In this document: one piece after another, positions 1-9,910 of the stretch
How positions within the stretch are numbered: the stretch's first letter is position 1
Layout: the number at the start of each line of letters is the position of its first letter
NCBI GenBank assembly: GCA_035771175.1
Contig: CM069595.1
Coordinates: 4,258,094-4,322,093 of the forward strand
DNA length: 64,000 nucleotides
Source of the DNA: Paratinospora sagittata
Lineage: Eukaryota; Streptophyta; Magnoliopsida; Ranunculales; Menispermaceae
Reading direction: 5' to 3'
Notes under the pieces: model-generated
Databases searched by the model: none
Told to the model about the DNA's origin: nothing
Seen by the model: the letters and a program-made list of their open reading frames with translations, nothing else
Position numbers and translations under genes: made by a program

Positions 1-869
1 GATTAGTTGCAAAGGGGTATGCTCAGACTGAGGGTGTAGACTACAATGAAATATTTTCACCTGTTGTCAAGCACTCGTCTATTCGTATTTTGCTTGCTTT
101 GGTTGCACATTTTGATTTGGAATTAGCACAGTTGGATGTGAAGACCGCTTTCCTCCATGGTGATTTGGTAGAAGAGATTTATATGTCTCAACCCGAAGGT
201 TTTAAGGTACCTGGTAAAGAAAATCTCGTTTGCAAATTGAACAAGTCTCTTTATGGTTTGAAACAGTCTCCCAGACAATGGTACAAGCGATTTGATAGAT
301 TTATGATTGGTCAGCAGTACACTCGGAGCAGTTATGATCATTGTGTGTATTTTCGTAAGCTTCCCGATTCATCGTTTATTTATTTGCTCTTATATGTGGA
401 TGATATACTTATTGCATCTAAGAGCAAGGTGGAGATAGAATATTTGAAGACTCAGTTAAATACTGAATTTGAAATGAAAGATCTTGGAGAAGCTAAGAAA
501 ATACTTGGTATGGAAATTAGAAGAGACAGAGTGAAGAGTACAGTGTGTTTGAATCAGACACAATATTTGAAAAAGGTTTTGCATCGGTTTGGAATTGAAA
601 AGGCCAAACCTGTTAGTACACCGTTGGCTCCTCACTTTAAACTCAGTGCTTTGATGGCTCCACGTACAGATGAGGAACGTAGTTTTATGGCTAAAGTTCC
701 ATATGCAAGTGCAGTTGGCAGTTTGATGTATGCAATGGTGTGTACGAGACCAGACATTTCACAAGCAGTTAGTATGGTTAGCAGGTATATGCATGACCCA
801 GGAAAAGAACATTGGCAAGCAGTGAAATGGCTCGTCCTATTCGTGGGCGTTTATGTCATTTTATTATGA
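1..869 (+). mobile_element. Ty1/copia retrotransposon pol fragment (reverse transcriptase)
   Basis: The reading frame is open from base 3, so the element enters from outside the window. It shows copia RT blocks in order: an LVAKGYAQ start, a QLDVKTAFLHGDL block, [11 protein letters not shown], the catalytic YVDD near 395-410, then the TRPDISQAVSMVSRYMH block. After HWQAVKW (near 830) the copia similarity stops and about 12 unrelated residues lead to a stop. RNase H and the polypurine tract are therefore missing. The piece joins directly to LTR-like sequence, which suggests an internal deletion. This is a dead fragment, not a host gene. Confidence 0.9.
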
Positions 870-1147
870 AGTTAGTATTTGAAGCAAACCCTAATTTCTA
901 TTAGTGTTTGAGTTGAACCAAACCTCTCGTTATTATAAATGCCCTATTACTGTATTTTGAGGGCATGAGAGCTTTGAAGCATATTTTGTACTCTCCTTCT
1001 AGAATTCCCCAATTAGTGATTCTTATCTCCCGTGGAGTAGGCGGAGTTTCAACGAACCACGTAAATTTTTGTGTTCTTGTTTCTATTATTTACTTTTGCA
1101 TTCGATTGGTTTGATATTCGATTCCGCTGCGCACAGCAGCAACAGTA
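870..1147 (+). repeat. Probable copia 3' LTR remnant
   Basis: Just after the truncated pol frame the sequence has a TATAAAT box (near 936), a stretch with CCCGTGGAGTAGGCGGA, and an end rich in ATTCGATTCCGCTGCGCACA. From memory this pattern is typical of the R/U5 part of Tork/TNT-like copia LTRs. No second LTR lies in the window, so the ends are estimates. The right end is placed near the CAGCAGCAACAG run before the next gene's 5' flank. Confidence 0.5.
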
Positions 1148-1605
1148 CCAAGGAAACTAAAAAAAAAATGTAGCATTTGGGAATGCCCAAGAGGGTCGTG
1201 TCAGGGAAGGAACCGCGAGAGAAAAACAGAGAGAGAGATAAAATGGAAGCAAATAACATTGGATGGAACAAAAGCAGAGGAGAAGCGTGTGGTTGGATTA
1301 ATAAGAAAGACAGAAAGATGATGATCATCATCAACAACACATACACCAACATCAAGAATAAGATTATTCTTATTAGCCTTCTTCTTCTTCGTAATAACCC
1401 TTCGCACCTTCTTCGTCCTTACCAGAAGAAAAAGAAACCCAAAACTTTCCCAATCTTTATTGTATTTCAATTCCCACTTCTAACGCTACAAATCCCCGAA
1501 TCTCTCTCTCCTTCTTTCTCTCTGTTTTCTCTTTGGGTCGCCTCTTTTATCATCAATTCTTCGTGGGTTCCTAGGGTTTTCGACTCCCTCTTTGTGTCCT
1601 TCGAG
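1148..1605 (+). promoter_or_regulatory. 5' flank and leader exon of the INO80B-like gene
   Basis: About 450 bp lie between the LTR remnant and a good donor (TTCGAG|GTATGAG, exon end 1605). The last 150 bp are C/T-rich with TCTCTCTCTCC and TTTCTCTCTG runs, typical of plant 5' leaders. No clear TATA box decides the transcription start. A 144-codon open frame at 1177-1611 is low-complexity and looks like chance. The host promoter must be short because a retrotransposon piece lies immediately upstream. Confidence 0.5.
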
Positions 1606-2618
1606 GTATGAGCCTTTTTCTCTGTTTCTAATTGCGTTTCTGCTCATTTGGGCAACTGGATGTTTCGCTTTTGGGTCTTTTATGTCGGTTTTTGCTTCTT
1701 TCTGCGGTTTTATTGAGATTATTGTATCTGGGTATCTTGATTTTTGCTTGGATTCTATGGTATTTGTTTAGATTTTAATGTACAGGTAGCTTTGCTAATT
1801 TTGCATTTTGATGACTTGTGGGGGTGGGTTTGGAGCTTTGTTTTTTTGGGTTGGTGATGCATTTTGATTTCATCAAGTAAGTTTTGGTTCTTTGATGGAT
1901 ACATTGATTTGTTTGTGCTCATTTTTTGTCTGATTAGTTTGAACGGGTTGATAAAGTATTATTGGCTTGCTTGGCACAGGCCCTAAGGCGAATCATCTGG
2001 CTCTTCTCGAGTTTTTCTAGTTTCTTTATTGTATTCTTTTACCCCATGCTTTGATGATTCTTTGAGCATTTGCAAAGTTTTTCTTCACTTGAGGTGAGGC
2101 TTTTACAGTTTTACTCATTTCGATAAATGAAGCAGGGTGGATCGGAGTCCTTCATTTTCTTTGTGTTTGTATATGACCTATAATATGTTAAGCTTTCTTC
2201 AGCCATAATCTTTTGTTATTTACTTGCTTCTAGCTTGATTTTCTTTTTTATTATGCAATTCTGTCACTTGATTGATTTCTTCTGTTATCTCATTTTGTTC
2301 CTTCTTTTGGTGTTCATTGCTGCTTTGTGATTTTTGTTTTTGGAATGATCTTTGCTTGGCCTTTTTTTTTTTCAATCTTTGCAAATTAGAATTGCTTTAT
2401 TTTGTTCCATGCCTACCGTATTTATCATATGGTTTATAAGGGGATTTGGACATGCATATTTGGAGTTTTAGTTTCTTTATTTGCTAATATGTTGAATGTG
2501 ATATTCTTTCGGGTACCATTTCATTCATATTATTTACTGCATTAATTTTTCTTTTGTTTAGCATTGCTGAATTTGTTGGTTTTGACTGCTGTACACTATT
2601 TCTGTGGTGCAATTACAG
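1606..2618 (+). other. Long 5'-UTR intron of the INO80B-like gene
   Basis: T-rich stretch of about 1 kb between donor GTATGAG at 1606 and acceptor AATTACAG at 2611-2618, eleven bases before the chosen start codon at 2630. It has no credible coding potential. Leader introns of this size are common in plant housekeeping and chromatin genes. The boundaries are inferred from splice consensus only. Confidence 0.5.
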
Positions 2619-2629
2619 ATTTTGCTGCA

Positions 2630-5333
2630 ATGGAATGGTTTGTAGATTCTGGAATCAACTGTTTTAGCAGTACGGTGAGGAGGAAGAGAAGCAATTTATA
2701 CAGGCAGCCTCGACCTAATCAGCATCCATTTCCAGATAGTTGTGAGACTTCACCACTATCAACCTTGCTGTCTTCCGCTGATGCAAGCAAGATTTCCAGC
2801 TCTGAAAGTGATGGTTGTGACCCTGGTGGAAGTGCTTGCAAAGAGAACCACAATGATGATGGGGCGTACAGTGGCTTTGACGGGTTTGCCACAATTGATG
2901 GTTCAAGAGGTAGTATCCAGCAGAGTAGAAGTGATTCAGATTTTAAACGGTGCACTGAAGGTGTTCTTGCCCCAGCTAATCGGAAAAATGTGAATAAGAT
3001 TGAAGAATGTTCTGAATCACAATCAAGAAACCCGAAGAGCCATTTTGACAATCAAAATAATGGTGAAAGCCATAGTTTAGGGCATTCTACTGGGCTAATA
3101 AGTGAGAATAAGCTCAGAAAAGTTAAGCTCAAAGTAGGCGGAGTCACTCGTACAATACATGCCAAATCCACTTTTGGTGTTACGTCTGGTGATGGGTCAT
3201 CTTCTTTGAATTCTTTTTGCTCATCGAATTCTCCTGGATCACAGAAAAAGCCGATCATTCAGGTACTTCAACACAACTCTTCATGGTGTATCATGCATAG
3301 ATCCCTTATTGCTTGAGTTCAATAAGAGAGAAGACCCTAATTGTACGAAAGGGAATTGCCTTAGTTTCCTGGCATCCTAGTGCTTTGAGCATGAAAAACC
3401 AGTAAAAGATTGAGTCACTCCACTCAACCAAGGGCTTAGTCGACTCTATTTTTCTTAAATATTTTTATCCATTTTATTTTAGGTCTCCCTCTACCTCTAG
3501 CATTAACGTGGGTTGTTAACAGTTCATTCTTCCTGACTGAAACATATAAAAGTCTTCATTATATGTGTCCGAACTACCTTAATTGGTTTTATCTCATTTT
3601 ATCTTCATGTAGAGCAACTCCTACCCGGTCTCAAATATGTTTATTTTTAATTCTATCTTTTGATGTTTTACCACATATCCATCTTATTATACTTATAAAT
3701 CTGTTAGACAAAATGTTGGCTAGTAATTATCTTTTCAATGATGTGTTGAAATAACTCTTAATTTTCCATTGAACACTTTTCTGGTCCAGAATACCGTTGA
3801 CAATGCTCATTCCTCTTCGAAAAAGGTGAGTGGTCTGCAAGGGGTTCCGTGGAAGGATTTCTCTGGTGGTAGTTTTACTCTCAGGAAAGAGGCTTCTCCA
3901 AGAACCAACACCAAGATGCCTGAAGGTAGTGCCTCTGGGAATCATGCAGTACGTAAGAGCATGCGTGCCCCCAAACTTCGTGTATTAGATAAGGCTTCTG
4001 ATGAAAGTGATGAAGATGAGGAGATTCAATATCTTGAGAAATTAAAACATTCCAAGATCATTGCCGATTATGGCAATGAATTTCAAGATGACGAGGAAGA
4101 ATGTTGCAAGAAGCAAAGAAAAATTTCAAGTGTTTTGAGGAGTGGGAGAGGTGATGGGGAATATAATGGCAAGAATTATGATTCATCAAAGTTGGGCAGA
4201 TGTTATAAGCAGTCAAGATCTGAAATGGTTTGCAGAGATATGGAGTACGTGGAAGAGGAAGAAATGGCATCAGATAGTGATTCTGAAGCTAGGAGGAAAA
4301 AGCAGAGGAAGGAATCTGTTGGGTCTTCAATGGAAAGTAAAAGGGAAATGACTCTAATGACACGTCAGAGGGCCCTTCAGTCAGGCAAAGACGTGTTAAC
4401 CAGAACAGTGCGAGTTCAATTGAGTTTCCAAATGGGTTGCCATCTGCTCCTCCAAGAAGTGAGCTTTTCATGCTTCCTATGTCATCCTTTCAGTTGATTA
4501 AAATTGTACAACTTTACATGAAAATTTCTCAATTATTATTATTTTTTAATGGCAGAACAAAAGGGGATGCTTTCTGAAGTTGAGCAACAACTGAGGAAAG
4601 CAGAGGCCACTCAAAGGCGTCGAATGCAAGTGGAAAAGGCAGCTAGAGAGTCCGAGGTTTACTCATTACCTGATTTTATATTTTCCTTTTTCTTAATGCT
4701 AAACCCTTTGAGCTTTTTGAAGGAAAGCATGCTTTTTTGGATTTTGCAGGCTGCAGCAATCAGGAAAATACTGGGTCAGGATTCCAATTCAAAGAAACGT
4801 GAGGACAGAGCAAAGAGGCGTCGAGACGAAATAGCACAGGTACTAAGCCTTGTGTTATCACTATAAAACCATCTATGATGGGTGTTTGTGTTCATTCGTT
4901 TAGTTTTGAGACTAATGTTAGCTTATGCAGGAGAAGTCTGTGAATGCCACAATACTTTTATCAAACATTGTCAAATGGGTCTTGGGTCCTACTGGAACCG
5001 TTGTTGTCTTCCCTAAAGACATGCCTCTCCCAAGTATATTTGATTCAAAGCCTTGCAGGTCCTCTCTTATCATCTCATAGACCTAGTTTGCTGCTCATAT
5101 TGTCTTCATATATAGATCTTTTAGTATCTTTTCTAGCCATTCAAGCAAGCGTTGTTGTTAGTGCTGAGGTTTGCTGGTTTGGTTTCAGTTATCCTCCTCC
5201 TCGTGAGATATGTGCGGGTCCTTCATGCACCAATGCATATAGGTATCGTGATTCCAAGTCGAAGCTTCCTCTTTGCAGTCTTCAGTGCTACAGAGCAATA
5301 CATGAACAGATGCAGCCTGTATCGACTTGCTGA
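2630..5333 (+). CDS. INO80 complex subunit B-like protein (PAPA-1 domain, HIT zinc finger), apparent frameshift
   Basis: Likely an Ies2/INO80B subunit of the nuclear INO80 chromatin remodeller. Coding exons by splice sites and phase: 2630-3262, 3790-4458, 4556-4656, 4750-4839, 4931-5058, 5189-5333. The start MEWFVDSG follows the leader-intron acceptor. The N-terminal half is Ser/Asp/Lys-rich and disordered, with a KLRKVKLKVGGVTRTIHAK block. The PAPA-1 region follows (LSEVEQQLRKAEATQRRRMQ, KILGQDS, KKREDRAKRRRDE). The C-terminus is a HIT-type zinc finger (CAGPSC...YRYRD...LPLCSLQCYRAIHE). Exons sum to 1766 nt, not a multiple of three. Within 4390-4404 the frame switches from RALQSGKD to SIEFPNGLPSAPPR, so one base seems missing. 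The family call is strong. Whether the locus is functional is open. Confidence 0.88.
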
Positions 5334-5739
5334 GGTTTTAGACAATCTTGTTACATGGCAACAGTGATGCTAATTCTTGCAGCTAATCCTGCAGCCAAGT
5401 GCTCAATGTGTCTTGTGACTAGTAAGAGGTTAAAGGATGAATTTGGATACCCCGAGGAAGAGGGCCTTTCAGAATTCTTGAGTTGAAAAAGATTTTGACT
5501 ATAAATGTAATTTTTTCCTATTGATATGCAGTAAATTGTCTTGTATTCTTAGTTATTTTCTAACTTTTTTTAAACAAGCTTTTATTTCTTATTTCCCCAG
5601 TGTTCAAGCTATGTTTGAGTGTGTGAATGCGTTTCCAGCAGCAAGCTGGTTAGCTACCTAAACCTCTCAACGACCTTTTTAAGCATTATATTATGTCTTG
5701 TTATCTAATATTAATTTGTCACCAACTTTATATTTTTTT
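5334..5739 (+). other. 3' UTR and downstream flank of the INO80B-like gene
   Basis: No gene here. It probably contains the 3' UTR and polyadenylation region, with T-rich and AATAT-like stretches. It ends at an AACTTTATATTTTTTTG stretch (about 5723-5739) that resembles the sequence just after the LINE tail (about 7304-7325). That similarity may mark the LINE's target-site duplication. Confidence 0.4.
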
Positions 5740-5851
5740 GTACAAGCTATTCCATCATATTTCCTATCAGTATTCAAAACCAGTTGATGGGAGATAATAT
5801 TACAGAAACCAGTTGATGAAGGGGGGACTTGGTATTGGAAATATAACTTTG

Positions 5852-6208
5852 AAGAATGTGGCTCTTTGTGGGAAGTGGTTGTGGAGATTAATGAATGAAA
5901 AGGATTCACTATGGGCACAAGTTGTGGCCAGTAGGCATGGGCAAGTGTCTCTCTTTGATCATGGTGGTGGGTGGAATAGAAGTGGAAGATTTACTTATAA
6001 GAAGACTCATTGTCTCTTTAGCAAGAATGTGGCTTTTTGCGGGAAGTGGCTGTGGAGATTAATGAATGAAAAGGATTCACTATGGGCACAAGTTGTGGTC
6101 AGTAGGTATGGGCAAGTGTCTCTCTTTGATCAAGGTGGTGGGTGGAATAGAAGTGGAAGATTTACTTATAGAGGACCATGGAAGTTCATTGTCTCTTTAG
6201 CACCAATA
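5852..6208 (+). repeat. In-frame 171-bp tandem duplication inside the LINE
   Basis: The block starting AAGAATGTGGCT at 5852 recurs at 6023, a period of 171 bp or 57 codons. Both copies encode nearly the same peptide (KNVA-CGKWLWRLMNEKDS...GGGWNRSGRFTY). Substitutions between copies (for example CTCTTTGTG against CTTTTTGCG) show the duplication is not recent. The frame stays open across both copies. Confidence 0.9.
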
Positions 6209-7230
6209 ATATTTGAACATGTCCATCCAGTTTGGCAATGGGGAGACCTTTTGCTTTTGGGAGGGACAGATGGTTGGGAGACATTTCATTGGCATTACCC
6301 TATCCACACCTATACAGATTATCCACCATCCACAACCAGTCTATCTCGACCTTTATTAGCCTTCCTCAAGCCTCACAAAACATAACATGGAACTTTCATT
6401 TCCCAAGAGCTCTTACTTTGAGGGAACGAGATGAGGCAATCAACCTATTAGCTAGACTCGAACCTGTCCGCCTGACAAATACCATAGATCTCTTACATTG
6501 GTCTCTTGAACCTAATGGAAAATTTTCATGCAAATCCTTAGTATGTGCGCTACATTCTTCAAACAACCAAAATACCTCTTTCCATTAGCGACATACATAT
6601 GGAAATCACAGGTTCCTTCAAAAGTTAAAGTGTTTGGTTTGTTAGTGGCTCAGAGGAGGTTAAATACATTGGACCTATTACAGTAGAGACTTCCTTACAT
6701 GTATTTATCCCTACAGTATTATATTTTACGTTTTCAGGAGGATGAGAACCCGGATCATCTGTTCATATCTTGCCCTCTGGCAAGGAGGTTGTGGGAGTGG
6801 GGAAGGTGTTCTCCTCCAACTAACATAGATGACTGCATATCTATGCCTCACGATTCTATCATATCTAGTTTGGCTAAAAGGTGGCTCTTATTGCATCCGT
6901 TGCCACTCTTTGGCATATTTAGCTTGAGAGGAATAATCAGAATTTTAACAATAGATGCAAGGAGACGAGCAATTTTGGGAGGACATCAAATTCGTAGCTA
7001 GCTCTTGGATCCACGCAGCGGGTTTGATTCAAGGCTCATCTCTTTCAGATTGGGTCCTTGATTGGGGCAACTACCTGCATAAAGTCACTACCTGCATAAA
7101 GTCTAAGGGTGGTTGTCTGGGATATACATTTTTTTATATTCTTTACGTTAGTTGTCTGGAATGTACCGTGGTTGTTTGCGAATTTTAAGTATGAGATTTT
7201 GTTTGTGATTTTTGTGGCTGCACCTCTGGT

Positions 7231-7247
7231 CCCCCCCCCCCCCCCCC
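7231..7247 (+). repeat. Run of 17 cytosines in the LINE 3' region
   Basis: Uninterrupted C17 at 7231-7247, within the LINE 3' untranslated part. Such runs are prone to slippage and sequencing error, so the exact length is unreliable. Confidence 0.95.
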
Positions 7248-7347
7248 GTGGTCGTACTTTATGGTTCTAATAAAAGCAAATCCTTGTTTCTGCTAAAAAA
7301 AACATAACTTTATATATTTTTTTTTGGTTCAAATTGTCATCAGCTTT

Positions 7348-7566
7348 TTTATTTTTTTTTGATGATCGGTTTTTCGGTATCTGGGAAGTGTCATCCTCTG
7401 GTTTGTAGCGAAATTAATTCTCTCGGACTCGAAGGGTTCGGCGGGCATTTAGCGGGTTTCCCCCTCCTAACCAAAATATATTCAGAGTGGGGCTCGAACT
7501 GGTGATGAGTCTCTCAACCCACTCTAAGGCTCACTTTCGTTACCAGCGAACCAACCCATGATTGGT
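7348..7566 (-). mobile_element. tRNA-related SINE with target-site duplications
   Basis: Read on the minus strand, the element starts near 7566 with TGGTTCGCTGGTAACG. It has a tRNA-like B box (CAGTTCGAGCCCC near 7490), continues through a non-tRNA body, and ends in an A-rich tail (a T run on the plus strand near 7352-7360). It is flanked by direct repeats: AAATTGTCATCAGCTTT at 7331-7347 and AAATTGCCATCAGCTTT at 7567-7583, with 16 of 17 bases equal. The pol III-like head, A tail and duplication together make a convincing SINE. I do not assign a family name. Confidence 0.8.
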
Positions 7567-7619
7567 AAATTGCCATCAGCTTTCATGCAAGCAGTTGGTG
7601 AGACACCAAAGAGATTCCC

Positions 7620-7755
7620 TTTTCTTTAATTACAGATTTCCTCTAGGTGGGTGATTATGTCTGTATTTTCTATTTGAAAATTGATTCTTTTCTTTAATTA
7701 CAGATTTCCTCTAGGTGGGTGATTATGTCTGTATTTTCTATTTGAAAATTGATTC
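7620..7755 (+). repeat. Perfect 68-bp tandem duplication
   Basis: Two copies of a 68-bp unit (TTTTCTTTAATTACAG... to ...GAAAATTGATTC), at 7620-7687 and 7688-7755, read identical. It is non-coding. The perfect match points to a recent duplication or an assembly artefact. Confidence 0.9.
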
Positions 7756-8151
7756 TTTTTATTCGTGCATCTGTTTTGCCTTATAATATTAAAAATTATA
7801 ATAAAATTTTCTATAGCCTATAAATTAATTAAGAAAATCATATTCTATTTATGATCACAATTTGATTTCAGATCTCAACTTCTGTTAAATTTGAGATTAA
7901 TAATTGTGCAATTATATTTCTTAATTCCATGCATAAAAAATGAGGGTTGACATTCCTGATTAAAGTAACAACCACTCTCCCAATCATATCCAAGAAATCC
8001 ATAATAAGCTACCAACTGCAGTCGTGGCCACAACCTCATCTCCATATACCTGTTGCTGCAAGTTAAAAGATTTTTATATATACTTTGATTAATACATTTT
8101 CCTTAGAAGCCAATAGGTGCCGTTGTTTCTTCCTTTTTTTTTTCAGTTTTA
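7756..8151 (+). promoter_or_regulatory. AT-rich flank and putative promoter of the membrane-protein gene
   Basis: AT-rich sequence with no gene. A TATATATA-like box lies at about 8075-8082, some 70 bp before the start codon at 8152, and fits a short leader. Nothing else could be recognised. Confidence 0.4.
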
Positions 8152-9037
8152 ATGGGTTTTAGAGAATGCTGGCAAAGGAAGGAGATGGTGTTGATTCCTG
8201 CAATCCTAAAACAACCATTTTACGTCCTGGCATTGATCCTCCTAAGCTTTCTTCTTCCTCTTTCATTTCGCCTACTAGCTAGGCTCTCTGCTACACAATA
8301 TCTCATCTCCTTCAGTCCTTATCCTCCTCCACCTGCTTCTTTCCTCCTTTCCTTCTTCTTTCCTCCTTTCCTTCTTCTTATACACCAATCCAGCTGTTCT
8401 TCATGCCATCATCTCCTTCTTCTCAGTTGCCACGCTTCTTCATGGCTTAACGGGTTGTGTTTCCCCCTCAAACCAATTGACTCGAGCTAGTACTACTTTA
8501 ATCCTCCAACCATGCTTAGGCACGGTGTGGATCTTGTTACGTATCCTACAAATATATGTTGGACTGGGAATGGCAGGAGTCGTTGCTTCTGGTGCTGTTT
8601 GGCCAGTTGAGTATAATGCTGAGAAGGGAACGTTGACCTTATTATGTCGGGTAATATATTTCCTAGGACTTCTCGAAACCGTGCTTCATTGGTCCAGAAT
8701 TGTTGCAAAGCCGGTGGTGGACGACACAGTTTTTGGGTTTCCGAGGGAGGAAAGATGGGTTGAGAAGGCGGCGATTGGAGTGAGTTTTGGCGCCTTGTGG
8801 TGGTGGAGATTGAGGGATGAGGTGGACGTATTGGTTCATGTGGTGCAGGTTAAGAAACAGTTATCAGAAGGTTTAGTAGTTGCTGATGTTGTTAGTTGGT
8901 GCCTGTATAATCTCACAGTTATCATAGGTATGGTAAGAGTTGGAAATTGGATTATATGGATTGGGAAGGTTTTGTTTTGCAGAAAGCCAGAAGGAGACCC
9001 TTGTAGTTCTAACGGGGATGACGATGAAAAGGTGTAA
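8152..9037 (+). CDS. Plant multi-pass membrane protein of unknown function, frameshifted by a 19-bp duplication
   Basis: Single-exon gene read in two frames. The first frame (8152 to about 8377) gives MGFRECWQRKEMVLIPAILK and a long hydrophobic helix (VLALILLSFLLPLSF). The second (about 8378-9037) gives further hydrophobic segments, a HWSRIVAKPVVDDTVFGF block, WVEKAAIGVSFGALWWWRLRDE, and an acidic tail ending DDDEKV. The frames are separated by two perfect copies of a 19-bp CT-rich unit at 8340-8358 and 8359-8377. Counting one copy only, the whole span is one frame of 288 codons. As read, the locus gives a truncated product. It resembles uncharacterised plant transmembrane proteins I remember without a known role. 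Confidence 0.75.
8340..8377 (+). repeat. 19-bp tandem duplication causing the frameshift
   Basis: Unit TTTCCTCCTTTCCTTCTTC occurs twice back to back (8340-8358, 8359-8377). Nineteen is not a multiple of three, so the second copy changes the frame. Everything downstream is open in the shifted frame. Confidence 0.92.
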
Positions 9038-9910
9038 AGTCATACTTTATTACAAAGTCCTTTTTTATGTCTGTTTCTTTTGTTAATTTTATTGTCTATG
9101 GTCAAAGGACTAATTGTATCTATTCCAACTTTATTATGTTGTTTTCATTGTGTTTATCAAGATTAAATCCCTCTTCAGTTAATATTTAGGAGTGAAGAAT
9201 TAGAACAACTTCTTCTAGTCCATCGTTGTAACGGTGAAATTGATGAGTTCGTAACAATGATAATCCAAATAGAACGATTAGATAAATCCAATCAAAACCA
9301 TATAAGAGTTTTGCTATGAAAGTCTTGTAAACAGAACATGTATACCAGCAAGACATGTAGAAGCTCACATATAAAAATATTCATGTTTGCAGCTTCATAG
9401 AAGCCCCTGGCATAGTTTATGTTGAATGAATACTTCCAAGAATGAAGCTTCATTCGTTGCGAAATGCAATTTCTTCTTGGAAGCATTATGGATTTAAAAG
9501 AAAAAAAAAAAAGAAAAGAAATAGAGACGGCATTTACGATGATATTGTCGTCTCCAAATCTAAATCCAAGTACCATCAAACAACCAACTCCTGCCATTGG
9601 GCAAGTTGAGAACATCAACACATCAACATCACAGCAAGTGTTCTTTTTTTTATTTTTATTTTTGTTTGGTTTTGGGGAGAGGGGGAAAGAGGATTGGAAC
9701 GATAGATTGGAACGATAAATTTGAACTAATATGACTAGAAACATGAATAAAATCAATATTCGAAGTGATCAGAGCCGCTGATGCACCGCTTCCTTGCTTC
9801 ATTTGAAGTATTGATTCAATTTATTAGATAGCTTGACACATGGCTCATGTTGGTTCATGATTACCTAATTTAGAAAAGAGCTGATGAACCAGTTTTAACA
9901 TCGATCGAGA
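9038..9910 (+). other. Intergenic region between the membrane-protein and GRAS genes
   Basis: Contains the 3' flank of the upstream gene and the promoter side of the GRAS gene. There are A-rich (about 9497-9520) and T-rich runs and no convincing gene. A 154-codon minus-strand frame at 9292-9756 is low-complexity and shows no recognisable domain. No TATA box stands out before the GRAS start. Confidence 0.4.

Larger units (their letters stand above)
5740..7303 (+). mobile_element. 5'-truncated, decayed LINE (L1-type ORF2 C-terminal part with poly(A) tail)
   Basis: Broken frames carry plant LINE ORF2 blocks downstream of the RT: QKPVDEGGLGIGNI (frame broken in a run of six G at 5821-5826), WLWRLMNEKDSLWAQVV and LLGGTDGW. 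The zinc-binding RT region follows in another frame near 6580-6690 (VPSKVKVFGLLVAQRRLNT), then DHLFISCPLARRLWEWG near 6750. The 3' end has AATAAAAGC and a short A tail at 7295-7302. Several frameshifts and stops make it inactive. The 5' end is uncertain. It inserted just downstream of the INO80B-like gene, in the same orientation. Confidence 0.8.

Noticed and set aside
1177..1611. 144-codon plus-strand frame before the INO80B-like gene
   Set aside because: Low-complexity Lys/Asn/Ser content, no domain, and it overlaps the C/T-rich leader exon and crosses its donor site.
4393..4403. 11-nt micro-intron in the INO80B-like gene
   Set aside because: It restores frame and has GT...AG ends, but no known plant intron is this short; a one-base deletion or sequence error is simpler.
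7480..7560. Possible tRNA gene (TTCGAGCC B box)
   Set aside because: No full cloverleaf; flanking target duplications and an A-rich tail identify it as part of a SINE.
9292..9756. 154-codon minus-strand frame between the membrane-protein and GRAS genes
   Set aside because: Composed of A/T-run translations and no recognisable family; no promoter or homolog pattern.
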